From positions 1 through 64,000 of the forward strand of contig CAIJKV010000220.1 of assembly GCA_903821335.1 (NCBI GenBank): DNA of 64,000 nucleotides, given 5' to 3'. Positions 35,852 to 47,008 of the stretch are shown here, in pieces. A program made the position numbers and the translations under genes. A model generated the notes under the pieces. It did no database searches, was not told the DNA's origin, and saw nothing but the letters and a program-made list of their open reading frames with translations. Each line of letters starts with the position of its first letter. Position 1 is the first letter of the stretch. This DNA is from an uncultured beta proteobacterium (GTDB lineage: Bacteria > Pseudomonadota > Gammaproteobacteria > Burkholderiales > Burkholderiaceae_B).

Positions 35852-36595
35852 TCAGATATCACCCAGGAACTGCAGAGCCAGCCAGGCCACAATCAGCGGT
35901 CCAGCATTAAAGGCCCCGTGCAGCAACATCGCGGCGCCCACGCCGCGCGTCACGCGCACCCACCCAAGCACCAGCCCGGTCACCCACTGGGGCAGGACCA
36001 GTATCACCATCATCCACCAGGCAATGTCGGCGAAAACAAAATTCCTGATGTGCACCGCGGCAAAGATGATCGCCACGAGGTGGAACACCAAGGGAAACAC
36101 GGCCATGTATCTGCGCAGCCATTTGAATGCCCAGGCACGTGGCCCGGACGAGACCCAACCAGACCACCAGCACAGGCCGACCACTGCAGCCAGCAGGCTG
36201 CTGGCCCACCACGCCAGACCGTTGAGCAGCACGACGGCCAAGGCCGGCACCATCCACAACGCCTGAAATGGACGGCGAAGCCAAAAACGAAACAGAAGCT
36301 CTTCGACCAATGGGGCCCATAAGATCGCCTGCAACCAGGGCAGGTTGTGAACACTGATGCGATGCGACGCCCCGCTCATCTCGAACACGGCCAGCACGAC
36401 CGGCCCAAGCGCGAAAATATTCAAGATCCATAAGGTCGCGGCCCACGCCAGCAAGCGCGAGGCCGGGATCACCGGCCACCAGTCGGCAAACCAGCCTGGG
36501 CCGGGAGGCGAACGTGGCACGTCTTTTGACAAGTGCGGATGACGGATGAAAGCCAGGCAGGCGCGCCATTCCTGGCGCATGCTGAGCACGGTCAT
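35852..36595 (-). CDS. CPBP family intramembrane metalloprotease-like protein
   Basis: Multi-TM protein with [17 protein letters not shown] (EExxxR) and later H motifs. Confidence 0.75.
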   Translation of the reverse strand: MTVLSMRQEWRACLAFIRHPHLSKDVPRSPPGPGWFADWWPVIPASRLLAWAATLWILNIFALGPVVLAVFEMSGASHRISVHNLPWLQAILWAPLVEELLFRFWLRRPFQALWMVPALAVVLLNGLAWWASSLLAAVVGLCWWSGWVSSGPRAWAFKWLRRYMAVFPLVFHLVAIIFAAVHIRNFVFADIAWWMMVILVLPQWVTGLVLGWVRVTRGVGAAMLLHGAFNAGPLIVAWLALQFLGDI

Positions 36596-37188
36596 GCAGG
36601 GTTGTCGCGATGCAACTGCGCGACCGCACGTGCAAAGTCGCCGGTAAACATCCAGGGCATGACCGCACGACAGCGCGTGATGGCACCCTCAATCGCCGTC
36701 TGCTCGTCGCGACGGGGCGGGTGCAACACGAAATCAGCGACCTGCTGCTGCAGACCCAGCGTGCGGGGATGCCCGATACCCAGTCGTATGCGCCAGAAAT
36801 CCGGGCTGCCCAGAGCTGCCTGGATATCTTTCAAACCATTGTGACCCGCGTGCCCACCGCCTTGCTTGATCTTGACCTGCCCTGGCATCAGGTCGAGCTC
36901 ATCGTGCAAGACCAGTACGCTTTCAGGAACCAGCTTGTAAAAGCGGGCCAAGGTGCCTACGCACAGCCCTGAACGATTCATGTAGGTCAGGGGTTTGGCC
37001 AGCCAGACCTGCTCACCCTGGACACGGCCCTTGGCCACCATGCCAGAAAATGCTTTTTCCAAGGCAAACGTGGCATGGACGTCATGCGCGACCTCGTCGA
37101 CCAGCCAGAAGCCGGCGTTGTGGCGCGTACGCGCGTAGTCCGGGCCCGGGTTACCCAGGCCAACAATCAGTTTGATGGGAATAGACAT
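36592..37188 (-). CDS. pth: Peptidyl-tRNA hydrolase
   Basis: [26 protein letters not shown]...PLTYMNRSG...[12 protein letters not shown]. Confidence 0.95.
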   Translation of the reverse strand: MSIPIKLIVGLGNPGPDYARTRHNAGFWLVDEVAHDVHATFALEKAFSGMVAKGRVQGEQVWLAKPLTYMNRSGLCVGTLARFYKLVPESVLVLHDELDLMPGQVKIKQGGGHAGHNGLKDIQAALGSPDFWRIRLGIGHPRTLGLQQQVADFVLHPPRRDEQTAIEGAITRCRAVMPWMFTGDFARAVAQLHRDNPA

Positions 37189-37202
37189 GCTGCGATTAGA
37201 AA

Positions 37203-37237
37203 GGAAAAGCCCCACGCGCGCAAAGCGCGGGTGGGGC
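37203..37237 (-). terminator. Rho-independent terminator after rplY
   Basis: GC-rich hairpin GCCCCACGCGCGCAAAGCGCGGGTGGGGC (37209-37237); on the minus strand it is followed by a short T-rich stretch. Confidence 0.7.
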
Positions 37238-37319
37238 CGGAACAACAGATACCACTTTCGCCGGAACGACAGAGCCGGGCGCGTGCCACACCACGCGTGA
37301 CACAAGCCCGACGCCGTCT

Positions 37320-37919
37320 TTAGGCTGCTGGTGTCGCTGCCGGGTCAGCAGCGGCGCCGCCCTTGACCACTGCAGTAGCCAACACGGGGTTGGTATCGCC
37401 ACGGTGTGCAAGGTAAGTCACGCCTATGGGCAAGGTCACCTCGGCCAGGTGGACCGAACCGCCCACGATCAACTTCGACAAGTCGACTTCGATGAACTGG
37501 GGCAAGTTGGCTGGCAGGCACGAAATCTCGAGTTCGGAGAACACGTGCGAAACAATCGCTGCGCTCAGTTTCACGGCTGGCGACAGATCAGCGCCGACGA
37601 AGTGAAGCGGCACTTTGGTATGCAGCACATGCGTGGCATCAACGCGCTGGAAGTCAACGTGCATGACGATCTGCTTGTAGGGGTGCCATTGCACAGCGCG
37701 CAACAGAACCTGCTGGATCGTGCCTTCGAGGTTCATTTCCAGGATCGATGCGTGAAACTGCTCTTTACGCAGAGCGTGGAATATTTCGTTGTGATCGAGT
37801 TCAACGTTGATAGGCTGAATCTTGTTGCCGTAAACGATGGCAGGCACACGGCCAGCGTGGCGCAGGCGGCGGCTCGCACTCGATCCCTGAACGCTACGTG
37901 AGGTTGCATTGAATTGCAT
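37320..37919 (-). CDS. rplY: 50S ribosomal protein L25/general stress protein Ctc
   Basis: [31 protein letters not shown]...; next to pth and prs. Confidence 0.94.
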   Translation of the reverse strand: MQFNATSRSVQGSSASRRLRHAGRVPAIVYGNKIQPINVELDHNEIFHALRKEQFHASILEMNLEGTIQQVLLRAVQWHPYKQIVMHVDFQRVDATHVLHTKVPLHFVGADLSPAVKLSAAIVSHVFSELEISCLPANLPQFIEVDLSKLIVGGSVHLAEVTLPIGVTYLAHRGDTNPVLATAVVKGGAAADPAATPAA

Positions 37920-38058
37920 GGAAGTACTCCAGAAAGGGCGGCATGCGCCCGGTTAAAACACCCCCCGAACACCGGGCGGTGGTTGTGCGAGCCACCGCGA
38001 CCAGTGGCTTGCAAGGTCATTGCGCCGATCATGACCTGATCGGCTCAATGGTCAATCA

Positions 38059-39009
38059 TTAATCAACGAACAGCGAACTGACCGATTCGGCATTGGAAAT
38101 CCGCAAAATGGTCTCGCCCATGAGTGCCGCACACGACAACTGACGGATTTTCGCGCAAGAACGGCCAGCCTCGGACAAAGGGATCGTGTCGGTCACGACC
38201 AGCTCGTCGAGCTCGGACGCGTCGATACGCTCAATCGCGCCACCCGACAACACGGCGTGCGTGCAATAGGCGTAGACCGCACCGGCACCACGTTCTTTCA
38301 GGGCCTGGGCCGCCTTGCACAGCGTGCCAGCGGTATCCACCATGTCGTCCATGATGAGACAGGTACGGCCATCGACGTCGCCGATGATATTCATCACCTC
38401 AGACACGTTGGCCCGTGGACGACGCTTATCAATAATCGCCAGGTCGGCCTCAAGCTGCTTGGCCAGGGCACGGGCACGCACGACACCGCCGATGTCTGGC
38501 GAAACGACGACCAGGTTCGACAAATTGCGGCGCCAGATATCGCCCAGCAAAATCGGGCCAGCGTAAATATTGTCGACCGGAATATCAAAAAAACCCTGGA
38601 TCTGGTCGGCGTGCAAGTCCATTGTCAGCACACGGTTGACCCCCGCGACCTGCAACATGTTGGCGACAACCTTGGCCGAGATCGCCACGCGCGCCGAGCG
38701 CGGACGACGGTCCTGCCGGGCATAGCCCAGGTAAGGAATGGCTGCGGTGATACGGCCTGCCGATGCGCGACGCAAGGCGTCGACCATCACCATGACTTCC
38801 ATCAGGTTGTCATTAGTGGGTGCGCAGGTCGGCTGCAGAACGAAAACGTCTTTACCGCGGACGTTTTCATTGATTTCGACCATGACTTCACCATCAGAGA
38901 AACGGCCCACGGTCATTTTGCCAAGGGACATATCGAGGTGGTTAACCACATCTACGGCCAGCCGGGTATTGGCTGTGCCGGTAAATATCATGAAACTATC
39001 ATTGGCCAT
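38059..39009 (-). CDS. prs: Ribose-phosphate pyrophosphokinase
   Basis: [56 protein letters not shown]; start at 39009, because the longer ORF-track start runs through a tRNA. Confidence 0.95.
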   Translation of the reverse strand: MANDSFMIFTGTANTRLAVDVVNHLDMSLGKMTVGRFSDGEVMVEINENVRGKDVFVLQPTCAPTNDNLMEVMVMVDALRRASAGRITAAIPYLGYARQDRRPRSARVAISAKVVANMLQVAGVNRVLTMDLHADQIQGFFDIPVDNIYAGPILLGDIWRRNLSNLVVVSPDIGGVVRARALAKQLEADLAIIDKRRPRANVSEVMNIIGDVDGRTCLIMDDMVDTAGTLCKAAQALKERGAGAVYAYCTHAVLSGGAIERIDASELDELVVTDTIPLSEAGRSCAKIRQLSCAALMGETILRISNAESVSSLFVD

Positions 39010-39116
39010 GGTGGAGGCAATCACAGACAGGACGAAACAGGATGTGGAGCAAAAAAGCTGCTGAACTGACGCCACGCATTCGATCGGCAAGTTCAACAGC
39101 TTTGCAGGAGTTAGGG

Positions 39117-39190
39117 CTGGGGAGGAAGGATTCGAACCTTCGCATGCCGGAATCAAAATCCGGTGCCTTAACCAGCTTGGCGACTCCCCA
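39117..39190 (-). tRNA. tRNA-Gln (anticodon TTG)
   Basis: TGGGGAGTCGCCAAGCTGGTTAAGGCACCGGATTTTGATTCCGGCATGCGAAGGTTCGAATCCTTCCTCCCCAG; cloverleaf with TTG anticodon, 3' CCA not encoded. Confidence 0.95.
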
Positions 39191-39191
39191 A

Positions 39192-40112
39192 CTAGCTTTT
39201 AATCCAGTGCCGTAGTGGATGCCCTGGCAACCCTTCACAGACCACAAGGGACTGGATGGGGCACTGTGCACCCGCAACAGCGTCAGAATAATCTGTACGC
39301 ATTTTAGCGAGTAATTTCTGATGTGCCAAAGAAGCCTGTTGACCGCCTGGAAACTCTATAAACAAGCAAGCCCCGGACCCTGTCATGCGCGCTTCAAAAC
39401 CAGACTGGTTCAACCAGTCAAGTGACTGCCGCACAACGGGATAGCGATTTAACACAACAGGCTGTAAATCATTGTGGCCAAATCCATCTTTAGCACCAAT
39501 GAACTCAGATAGCCCAGAAAAGTCCGTTATTTTGACCGGATCGGTGTTTCTTGTCAAATCAGGTGCCTGGAAAACCCCTGCCGTGGGAACACTTTGCGCT
39601 GGCTGCACGACAATATAGGCTTGATCAGGCAGTTCCACGGGGCTCAGGTCTTCACCGATGCCTTGCGCAAAGGCATTTTGGCCGAAAATAAAAACCGGCA
39701 CATCGGCACCAAGCGCCAGCCCGATCCGCATCAGCGCCTCGCGCGAGAGGTTCGTTTCCCACAGCCGGTTCAGTGCGATCAGCACACTTGCCGCGTCGCT
39801 TGAACCACCACCGAGCCCGCCCCCCGCAGGGATGCGCTTTTGCACGCGTATCTGCGCACCGCGCCGGGTGCCGGTGTGCCGCTGCAGGGCACGGGCGGCG
39901 CGAACGACCAGATCGTCGTCATGGGCCACGCCAGGCATGTCGGTTTCGCGCACGACCTGACCATCGGTGCGCACATCGAAGTCCAGAGTGTCAGCCAGGC
40001 TGATAAAGCGAAATACCGTTTGCAACAGGTGATATCCGTCGGGGCGACGACCCGTCACGTGCAGGAAAAGATTGAGTTTGGCGGGTGCCGGGACATCGTA
40101 GAGCATGGTCAT
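39192..40112 (-). CDS. ispE: 4-(cytidine 5'-diphospho)-2-C-methyl-D-erythritol kinase
   Basis: [28 protein letters not shown]...[23 protein letters not shown]. Confidence 0.95.
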   Translation of the reverse strand: MTMLYDVPAPAKLNLFLHVTGRRPDGYHLLQTVFRFISLADTLDFDVRTDGQVVRETDMPGVAHDDDLVVRAARALQRHTGTRRGAQIRVQKRIPAGGGLGGGSSDAASVLIALNRLWETNLSREALMRIGLALGADVPVFIFGQNAFAQGIGEDLSPVELPDQAYIVVQPAQSVPTAGVFQAPDLTRNTDPVKITDFSGLSEFIGAKDGFGHNDLQPVVLNRYPVVRQSLDWLNQSGFEARMTGSGACLFIEFPGGQQASLAHQKLLAKMRTDYSDAVAGAQCPIQSLVVCEGLPGHPLRHWIKS

Positions 40113-40720
40113 GGCGCGTCGACGACCAGCCTGAGCGAGATATTCTTGCTGCCTTCCTGGCGCGTCATGACCAGCATTTTCGGGCCCAGCGCATCAAAGC
40201 GTGAAAGCCGCACGGTCCACCCACCCTGCTCAAACACGACAATCCGACCCTGCTCGTCGCGGTCCTGCACCGTCATCGCCGGCCCGGGTACACGCTGGCT
40301 ACGCAACCAGTCGCGCAACCCCTGAACCGGCATGTTCTGGCCGAGCACCCGCTGCAAGAGCGCATCTGGCGTGGCGGCGCGGATCACTTCGCCGTTGGCC
40401 CGTGTGAGCACCGAACCCTCCAGGCTGACCTGCACGCGCGCCAGCACGGAGCCAAAGGGATTCGTCAGGTCCAGAATCAGGACTGCGCCGGTATCGTGCC
40501 AGTCAAAACCACCTTGCACGGCCTCGGGTGCACGACCAAATTCTTCAGCCTTGAGAGCAAACCGACCGTGGCGAACCAACTCGGTGGCGGAGTCCCGCAC
40601 GTCCGGTGGCGCGACAGGTGCCGCGCATCCGACCAGGCACAGCAGTGCCAGAACCTGCAGAACCCAACCGCGCCAGCCGGGAAACGCGCGGGCCTCCGCC
40701 GGGCAGTCCAAACCGGTCAA
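40109..40720 (-). CDS. lolB: Outer membrane lipoprotein insertion protein LolB
   Basis: Lipobox-like CLVGCAAPVAPP; between ispE and a TPR gene, which is standard context. Confidence 0.85.
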   Translation of the reverse strand: MTGLDCPAEARAFPGWRGWVLQVLALLCLVGCAAPVAPPDVRDSATELVRHGRFALKAEEFGRAPEAVQGGFDWHDTGAVLILDLTNPFGSVLARVQVSLEGSVLTRANGEVIRAATPDALLQRVLGQNMPVQGLRDWLRSQRVPGPAMTVQDRDEQGRIVVFEQGGWTVRLSRFDALGPKMLVMTRQEGSKNISLRLVVDAP

Positions 40721-42585
40721 AGATTGACCCCTAGACGCTTGGTAGTTTCAAGCAGTGTTGGATTGCGCGGTTCCCGGGTGACGCCTTCATTGAAAATTTT
40801 CCTGGCTTCGTCGCGCTGTCCCTGCTTCCATAACACCTCGCCGAGGTGCGCGGCAATGTCAGCCTCGGGACGTTTGCTGTACGCGCGCTGCAGGTAGTCA
40901 ACCGCTGCGGCGTTGTCGCCCAGGCGAAATTTGACCCAGCCCATGCTGTCCATGATGAAGGGATCATCCGGTGAGATTTCAAGCGCGCGCGTAATCAGCT
41001 TGAGCGCCTCTTGCAAACGCTGATTGCGGTCAGCCATCGCGTAACCCAGCGCGTTATACGAATGCGCGTGCCCTGGATCCAGTTCGATCACCTCGCGCAG
41101 CAGCTTCTCTGCTTCAGTCATCTTATTCTGGCGCTCGTACAACATTGCGAGTTCGTACTTGATTTCAGCCGAGTCAGGAACCTCTTTGTCGGCCGCCTTG
41201 AGACGCACGATCGCCTCGTCAAGCCGGCCGGCATCGCGCAGCACCTGCGCGGCGGTCAGCGCACCCAGCGTAATCTCTTCGTCTTCCTGTGGGTTGGCCG
41301 AATCAATCATCGCCAGCGATTCGTCCACACGCCCCTGGCGCGCACGCAGGACGGCCTGACGCAAGCGTGCGGCATACCGGGCCGAAGGCTCTTCGATGCG
41401 GGCAAGTACGCTGACGGCATCGTCCAGGCGACCCTGATCTTCGGCCACGCGCGCGAGCAACATATAGGCGTCTGCGAGCGCTGCGGGGGCATCGGTCGCA
41501 CCCGCAGCCGCGGCGCGCTGGCGCTGGCTCTGGACACTCACGAACTGTTCAAGCAACCCGCGGGCCTGATCGAGTTGCTTGGCGCGGTACGCAACCTGCG
41601 CCTGCATGAACATCAGATCGAAATCTTCAGGCGAACGTTTTGCCATCGCCGTCAGTTCGGCCATGGCCGCGTCAAAGTCACGACGATCAGCAAGCTGGCC
41701 GGCCAGCAACAACCGCAGGCGACGTGCCTCGGGATGCAGGGCTGAAAAACTGCGGGCATCCTTGATTGCCTGATCCGGATCAACAGCCAGACCATATTCG
41801 AACACCCGCATGGCGGCGTCTTCGGACTTCGGCGCAACCGCCAGGGCCTCGCGTGCCTCAGCGAGCGCGCGCTTTGAATCGCCGGCCGCCTGCGCCATGT
41901 CTGCCAGCGCCATGTGCGCGGCAAGCAGGTTGCGTGACTTGCTCTCGTTGATCGCACGATCCAGGATGTCGAACGCCGCCCGCTTGTCGGGCATGCGGCT
42001 CAGCACACCGATAGCCTGCCCGATCGCGGCCGTCTTGTCGGTGGCGCTGTCAATACGTTTGCGTAACGCGGTGGCCAGGCCGCTGGTCTGACCTGCCGCC
42101 GCCGCAAGCGCCATCTCTGTTGAAATAGCCTCGACATCGTCGGGAGACGCCCGCAGCCAGACGCGGGAAGACTCCAGCGCACCCGGCAGGTTGCCGCCCG
42201 CTAAATAAAACTCCAGCGCGCGCCTGGCGAGCCGCGGATCGCTGGTTTCACGGGCCAGTTCAAGCATCGTGGTCCCGGCAGGGACAAAATACCCACGCTG
42301 TGACGAAATTTCGGACGCGAGAATGCGAAAGAGAACACTCGACGTCAACGTGACCTCGGGCAACTCGCCCGCCCGCAGGCGTATGACCTCTGACTCGGGG
42401 GCGAGAGGCTTGACCTGCGGCGGCGCATTTTGCGTCAACCCATTTAACGGACCACTCTGCGCCTGGGTAACAGGCCAGAGAAGACAGACCGCGGCAATCA
42501 CATGGGATGCTGCAAATACTTTAAACAGAGATAAGGACAACGACTTCACGCGACCCGCCTGGTTGATGGCACAATCAACTGACAA
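40717..42585 (-). CDS. Tetratricopeptide repeat protein
   Basis: Multiple TPR motifs (e.g. LNPGHAHSYNALGYAMADRNQRLQEALKLITRALEISPDDPFIMDSMGWVKFRLGD-like). Confidence 0.9.
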   Translation of the reverse strand: MSVDCAINQAGRVKSLSLSLFKVFAASHVIAAVCLLWPVTQAQSGPLNGLTQNAPPQVKPLAPESEVIRLRAGELPEVTLTSSVLFRILASEISSQRGYFVPAGTTMLELARETSDPRLARRALEFYLAGGNLPGALESSRVWLRASPDDVEAISTEMALAAAAGQTSGLATALRKRIDSATDKTAAIGQAIGVLSRMPDKRAAFDILDRAINESKSRNLLAAHMALADMAQAAGDSKRALAEAREALAVAPKSEDAAMRVFEYGLAVDPDQAIKDARSFSALHPEARRLRLLLAGQLADRRDFDAAMAELTAMAKRSPEDFDLMFMQAQVAYRAKQLDQARGLLEQFVSVQSQRQRAAAAGATDAPAALADAYMLLARVAEDQGRLDDAVSVLARIEEPSARYAARLRQAVLRARQGRVDESLAMIDSANPQEDEEITLGALTAAQVLRDAGRLDEAIVRLKAADKEVPDSAEIKYELAMLYERQNKMTEAEKLLREVIELDPGHAHSYNALGYAMADRNQRLQEALKLITRALEISPDDPFIMDSMGWVKFRLGDNAAAVDYLQRAYSKRPEADIAAHLGEVLWKQGQRDEARKIFNEGVTREPRNPTLLETTKRLGVNL

Positions 42586-42624
42586 AGTGTCAAGATCATA
42601 GTGTCAGGATGTTAGCACCCACCC

Positions 42625-43452
42625 ATGCCAGAACTGCCAGAAGTCGAAACAACTCGTCGCGGAATTGACGCGGTTGCAACAGGTCAGCGCCTGATTCGCA
42701 TGGTCATCCACGAATCTCGCATGCGCTGGCCCATTCCCGCAGACCTGCCCGCACAGGTCGAGGGTCAGATCGTGCTCGCCTGTCGCCGACGCGGGAAATA
42801 CCTGCTAGTCGAGTTTGACACGGGCACGATGCTCATCCATCTGGGGATGTCGGGCTCGGTGCGCAATGTTCTGGCGGGCGAATTGCTGCGCAAGCACGAC
42901 CACGTCGAATGGCAGTTCGCCTGCGCCACCCTGCGCCTGCACGACCCGCGCCGTTTTGGCGCCGTGCTCTGGCACCCCGGCCAGGACGGTCCGGTGGCGC
43001 TGCACCCCTTGCTACAGAAGCTCGGAATCGAACCGTTTGATGAAAAATTCGATGCAACATGGCTGCATACCGGGCTGTCGGGCAGGAAAATGCCGATCAA
43101 ACAAGCCCTGCTTGCAGGCGATGTCGTCGTGGGCGTTGGCAATATCTACGCCTCTGAGAGCTTGTTCAGGGCGCGCATCCACCCCAAGGCCGCGTCAGGC
43201 AAACTGTCGAGATCACGGTGCCAGAGACTGGTGAATGCCATTCGCACCACTCTGGCCGACGCGCTCGATTCGGGCGGCAGCACCCTGCGCGACTATGTCA
43301 ATGCCAGCGGAGAACCCGGTGCCTATTTCACCCTGCATGCCGGGGTCTATGAACGTCAGGGTGAACCCTGCCGCGTGTGCGGCACCCCGATCAAACGCAT
43401 TGTCCAGGGCCAGCGAGCGACCTATTTCTGCCCGACCTGCCAGAAATCGTAA
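42625..43452 (+). CDS. mutM: Bifunctional DNA-formamidopyrimidine glycosylase/AP lyase
   Basis: MPELPEVETTRRGI...; C-terminal zinc finger CRVCGTPIKRIVQGQRATYFCPTCQK. Confidence 0.97.
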   Translation: MPELPEVETTRRGIDAVATGQRLIRMVIHESRMRWPIPADLPAQVEGQIVLACRRRGKYLLVEFDTGTMLIHLGMSGSVRNVLAGELLRKHDHVEWQFACATLRLHDPRRFGAVLWHPGQDGPVALHPLLQKLGIEPFDEKFDATWLHTGLSGRKMPIKQALLAGDVVVGVGNIYASESLFRARIHPKAASGKLSRSRCQRLVNAIRTTLADALDSGGSTLRDYVNASGEPGAYFTLHAGVYERQGEPCRVCGTPIKRIVQGQRATYFCPTCQKS

Positions 43453-43454
43453 GT

Positions 43455-45347
43455 TTATTTTCTGACCGCAGGCAACGCATAGCGCTGTTGCTGGTAGGCC
43501 CAGCTTGGCCACAATACGTGCGCCAGTGCCTCTTGTTCCTGCTCAGGATCCGGGTCAACAGGGGTGTACTCGGCAGGTGCCTTGTACAAGCTGGTTCGCG
43601 CGGGCTTACCGGGCTCAAGAACCACCAGTTTGTCGCCTTTCAAGTAACCGTAATTGTCGCCAAACTGCATCATGGCGCGATTGCTCACTTGCCGAGTCAA
43701 GTCGCGACCAAGCATGGGATGCACCGTATCGACGCCCATCAAGGAAAGCAGGGTCGGCGCCAGGTCAATCTGGCTCATGATCTGGGGGTCAGTCCTGGGC
43801 GCCACCCCTGGCCCCAGGATCAGGGCCGGAATATGGAAGTGGCGCACAGGTACCAGGTTTCCGGATACCCGCGCGTCATGATCGGCAACGATCAGGAAGA
43901 TTGTATTGTCCCAGTATGGTGACTGGCGGGCCTTCTTGAAAAACTCGCCCATCGCCCAGTCAGCGTAGCGAACCGTGTTTGTGACGGTTGCGGGGTCTCC
44001 GTCGGGTTCGATCCGTCCTTTGGGATATTCCCACGGAGAGTGGTTGGTGACCGAAAACGCCAGCGTAAATGTCGGTCGTGCGCTCGCCACATCGGCGCGC
44101 AAGAGGCGGTCGACCTGGGCAAACATGTCCTCATCAGACGCGCCCCACGACCCCACGAACTGAGGATCCACGAATTTAGGGAAATCAACAACTTCGTTGA
44201 AACCATTGCCCAGGAAAAAACCCCGCATATTGTCAAAGTGTGCCTCGCCACCGTAGACAAAGCGGGAAAAATAGCCGTGCCGACCCAATAATTCGGCAAT
44301 GGTGAAAAAACCGGTCTCCGCCCGAGGCAGCGTCAGGACCGATTCAGCGGGGGTTGGCAAAAAGCCCGTACTGATCGCCTCGAGGCCGCGCACCGATCGC
44401 GTACCCGTCGCATAGGCCCGCTCAAACCACCAACCTTCCTTGCCCAGCGCATCGAGCTCGGGTGTCAGCCCCTCGCCGCCCAGGCTTTTTGAATACTGGG
44501 CACCCAGACTCTCTTGCAGAATGATGACCAGATTCATGGGCGTTGCGCGCCTGACCGTCGCAGTCTGGGCGTGGAGCGAGGGCAAATGCGGGTCAAGCAT
44601 GGTTTCTGGCAACCCGGCGGCTGCACGCACGATGCGCGTGGCCTCGTCGACCGGCATCTTTGCGTAGAGGTCGAACGACGATTTCTCATTGGTCATCAGG
44701 TAGACCGCATTGACGACGTTCCAGAAACTGTTGAGCGGCAGCGTATTGACCATCGCATCATTGCCGAACGCCACCGTCGAGGTATTGATCGGCCGATGGT
44801 CAAGGGTTCCGCGGATCGACATGACACAGAACGCCACCAGGGCCAGGCCCATGACCGGACGCAGCCACCAGCGCAAGGCGCGGTCCGGATGACCCGGGGC
44901 AAACAGGCGAAAACCAAGCCACAGGCAAAGCCCAACCGCGATCGCGACGGCAGACAGCAGACCTTTGTAGCCTTCCCAAAGCATCCCGAAAACTTCCCGC
45001 GGATGCCCGAGGTATTCAAAATACAGGCGATTGGGTCGCGTGTCGTACTCGGTGATGAACTGAGGCGTGGACACCTCGAGCAGCACCAGCGCAAACCAGC
45101 ACAAGCGAAACCACCAGGCGGTCAGTTTTTCAGCGAGCGCGAACTGCCCGAACCAGGGCGCCAGGCCGGCTGGCAAGGCAATCATCATCCCAAGAATGAC
45201 GAGGTCCATGCGCACGCCACCGAACATGACGGGCCAGAAACCATCGACTGCAGCCACGCGGGGCCATTGCCACAGGACAAGGCCGAGACGGAAAAGCGTC
45301 AGCATGAGCAGGCCTGCCCACCAGAAACGCCAGGTTAAACGTCGCAT
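43455..45347 (-). CDS. LTA synthase/sulfatase family membrane protein
   Basis: Five N-terminal TM segments then VIILQESLGAQYSKSLGGEGLTPELDALGKEGWWFERAYATGTRSVRGLEA... Confidence 0.9.
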   Translation of the reverse strand: MRRLTWRFWWAGLLMLTLFRLGLVLWQWPRVAAVDGFWPVMFGGVRMDLVILGMMIALPAGLAPWFGQFALAEKLTAWWFRLCWFALVLLEVSTPQFITEYDTRPNRLYFEYLGHPREVFGMLWEGYKGLLSAVAIAVGLCLWLGFRLFAPGHPDRALRWWLRPVMGLALVAFCVMSIRGTLDHRPINTSTVAFGNDAMVNTLPLNSFWNVVNAVYLMTNEKSSFDLYAKMPVDEATRIVRAAAGLPETMLDPHLPSLHAQTATVRRATPMNLVIILQESLGAQYSKSLGGEGLTPELDALGKEGWWFERAYATGTRSVRGLEAISTGFLPTPAESVLTLPRAETGFFTIAELLGRHGYFSRFVYGGEAHFDNMRGFFLGNGFNEVVDFPKFVDPQFVGSWGASDEDMFAQVDRLLRADVASARPTFTLAFSVTNHSPWEYPKGRIEPDGDPATVTNTVRYADWAMGEFFKKARQSPYWDNTIFLIVADHDARVSGNLVPVRHFHIPALILGPGVAPRTDPQIMSQIDLAPTLLSLMGVDTVHPMLGRDLTRQVSNRAMMQFGDNYGYLKGDKLVVLEPGKPARTSLYKAPAEYTPVDPDPEQEQEALAHVLWPSWAYQQQRYALPAVRK

Positions 45348-45362
45348 GCCGTGTCCCGGTTT

Positions 45363-46778
45363 TTACGCTTGCAGCACTTTGCCCGGGTTCATCAGCCCGT
45401 TCGGGTCCAGCGCCACCTTGATCTGTTTCATCAGCTTGAGTTCAAGCGCGCTTTTGTAACGGGGAAGCTGGTCACGCTTGAGCTGACCGACACCATGCTC
45501 GGCGCTGATCGAACCACCATGCGCATGCACGCTGTCATGCACCACCTGGTAGATGTCGTATTGCTGCGCCATCAGTTCATCTTCGGTCTGACTGGCTGCC
45601 CGCGCGACGTTGTAGTGCAGATTGCCATCACCCAGGTGACCGAACACAACATGCTGGATCCCTGGAAAGTGCTTCTGCAGGAGGACGTTGGTCGTCTGGA
45701 CAAACTCGGCGATGCGGGAAATTGGAATCGACACGTCATGCTTGACGCTCTTGCCGATCTCAGCCTCAGCCAGCGGAATGCTTTCGCGCAAATGCCACAT
45801 GGCTTTGCTCTGGCTGATGTTTTCGGCGATCGCTGCATCAATGACCAGGCCGTCTTCGATCGCTGCCCCCAGGATGGTTTCAAACCGACCCTGGGCGTGC
45901 TCAGCGCTTTCATTGTCCGACAATTCCAGCAAGGCGAACCAGGGTGATTGCGCCGCTGGCCCCTCGAAGGGCAGCCGCTGCTGCGCAAAGAGCCGAACCA
46001 CCGCCTGCAGGACGCTGCCCGCCATGACCTCAAAACCGGTCAGCGAGGCGCCAAACCCGGCGCGCGCACGCGACAGAACTGTCACAGCATCTTCGAGCGA
46101 GCCGAGCGCCAGCATCGCGGTACGTTGGGCCACGGGCAGCGGATACAGCTTGAGTGTCGCGGCTGTAATAATGCCCAGCGTTCCCTCGCTTCCGATGTAC
46201 AAATCACGCAAGTCGTAACCCGTGTTGTCCTTGCGCAGGCCCCGCAGCCCGTGCCAGATTTCGCCGTCCGGTGTCACGACCTCAAGTCCGAGTGCGAGGT
46301 CACGGGCATTGCCGTAGCGTAAAACCTGGGTGCCCCCCGCATTGGTGGCAAGGTTGCCACCTATGGTGCAACTGCCTTCGGCGGCGAGACTCAGCGGAAA
46401 CAGGCGACCCGCGCCACGCGCGGCGTCTTGCAGGGACTGCAGCACGCAACCGGCTTCGGCAGTGATGGTGTCGTTGTCAGTGTCGATGGCACGCACACGA
46501 TTCAGGCGGCCAAGGGAAACCACGACCGCGCGGCCCGACTCGTCCGGGGTCGCGCCGCCGCACAAACCCGTGTTGCCACCCACGGGCACCACCGGAATGC
46601 GGTGTTCGGCACACAGGCGCATGACAGCGGCGACTTCGTCCGTTGTACCAGGTCGCACGACGGCCAGGGCCTCGCCGCGATAGCGGCCGCGCCAGTCAAC
46701 CAGAAAAGGTGCGGCGGCTTCACCCGTTAATACCTGGGTCGCGCCTATCAGTCCTTGTAACGCTTCGAGCACACGCAT
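45363..46778 (-). CDS. FAD-binding oxidase (D-lactate/glycolate oxidase GlcD-like)
   Basis: VVRPGTTDEVAAVMRLCAEHRIPVVPVGGNTGLCGGA...HGGSISAEHGVGQLKRD. Confidence 0.92.
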   Translation of the reverse strand: MRVLEALQGLIGATQVLTGEAAAPFLVDWRGRYRGEALAVVRPGTTDEVAAVMRLCAEHRIPVVPVGGNTGLCGGATPDESGRAVVVSLGRLNRVRAIDTDNDTITAEAGCVLQSLQDAARGAGRLFPLSLAAEGSCTIGGNLATNAGGTQVLRYGNARDLALGLEVVTPDGEIWHGLRGLRKDNTGYDLRDLYIGSEGTLGIITAATLKLYPLPVAQRTAMLALGSLEDAVTVLSRARAGFGASLTGFEVMAGSVLQAVVRLFAQQRLPFEGPAAQSPWFALLELSDNESAEHAQGRFETILGAAIEDGLVIDAAIAENISQSKAMWHLRESIPLAEAEIGKSVKHDVSIPISRIAEFVQTTNVLLQKHFPGIQHVVFGHLGDGNLHYNVARAASQTEDELMAQQYDIYQVVHDSVHAHGGSISAEHGVGQLKRDQLPRYKSALELKLMKQIKVALDPNGLMNPGKVLQA

Positions 46779-47008
46779 TTCAGTCTCAGATTGAATGTTG
46801 CCGCGATCAGCCCAAGGCATCTGGCAGGTCGCAGAATAACTGTTGATCACGGTTAAGGTGAAGGGCAAATTGTAGGGGAGAAGCCTGCAGGCGTCTGTTA
46901 CCATCAACCTAGCGGGTCAGGTCGCTTCTTATTCAGGACATTGTCGCTTGATTGTTTTGCCCTGAGACGGCCTGAAAACAAACAATTCCAGCTATCCGGA
47001 GCCTCACT

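Noticed and set aside
39010-39156. N-terminal extension of the prs ORF
   Set aside because: Runs into tRNA-Gln; conserved Prs start is at 39009.
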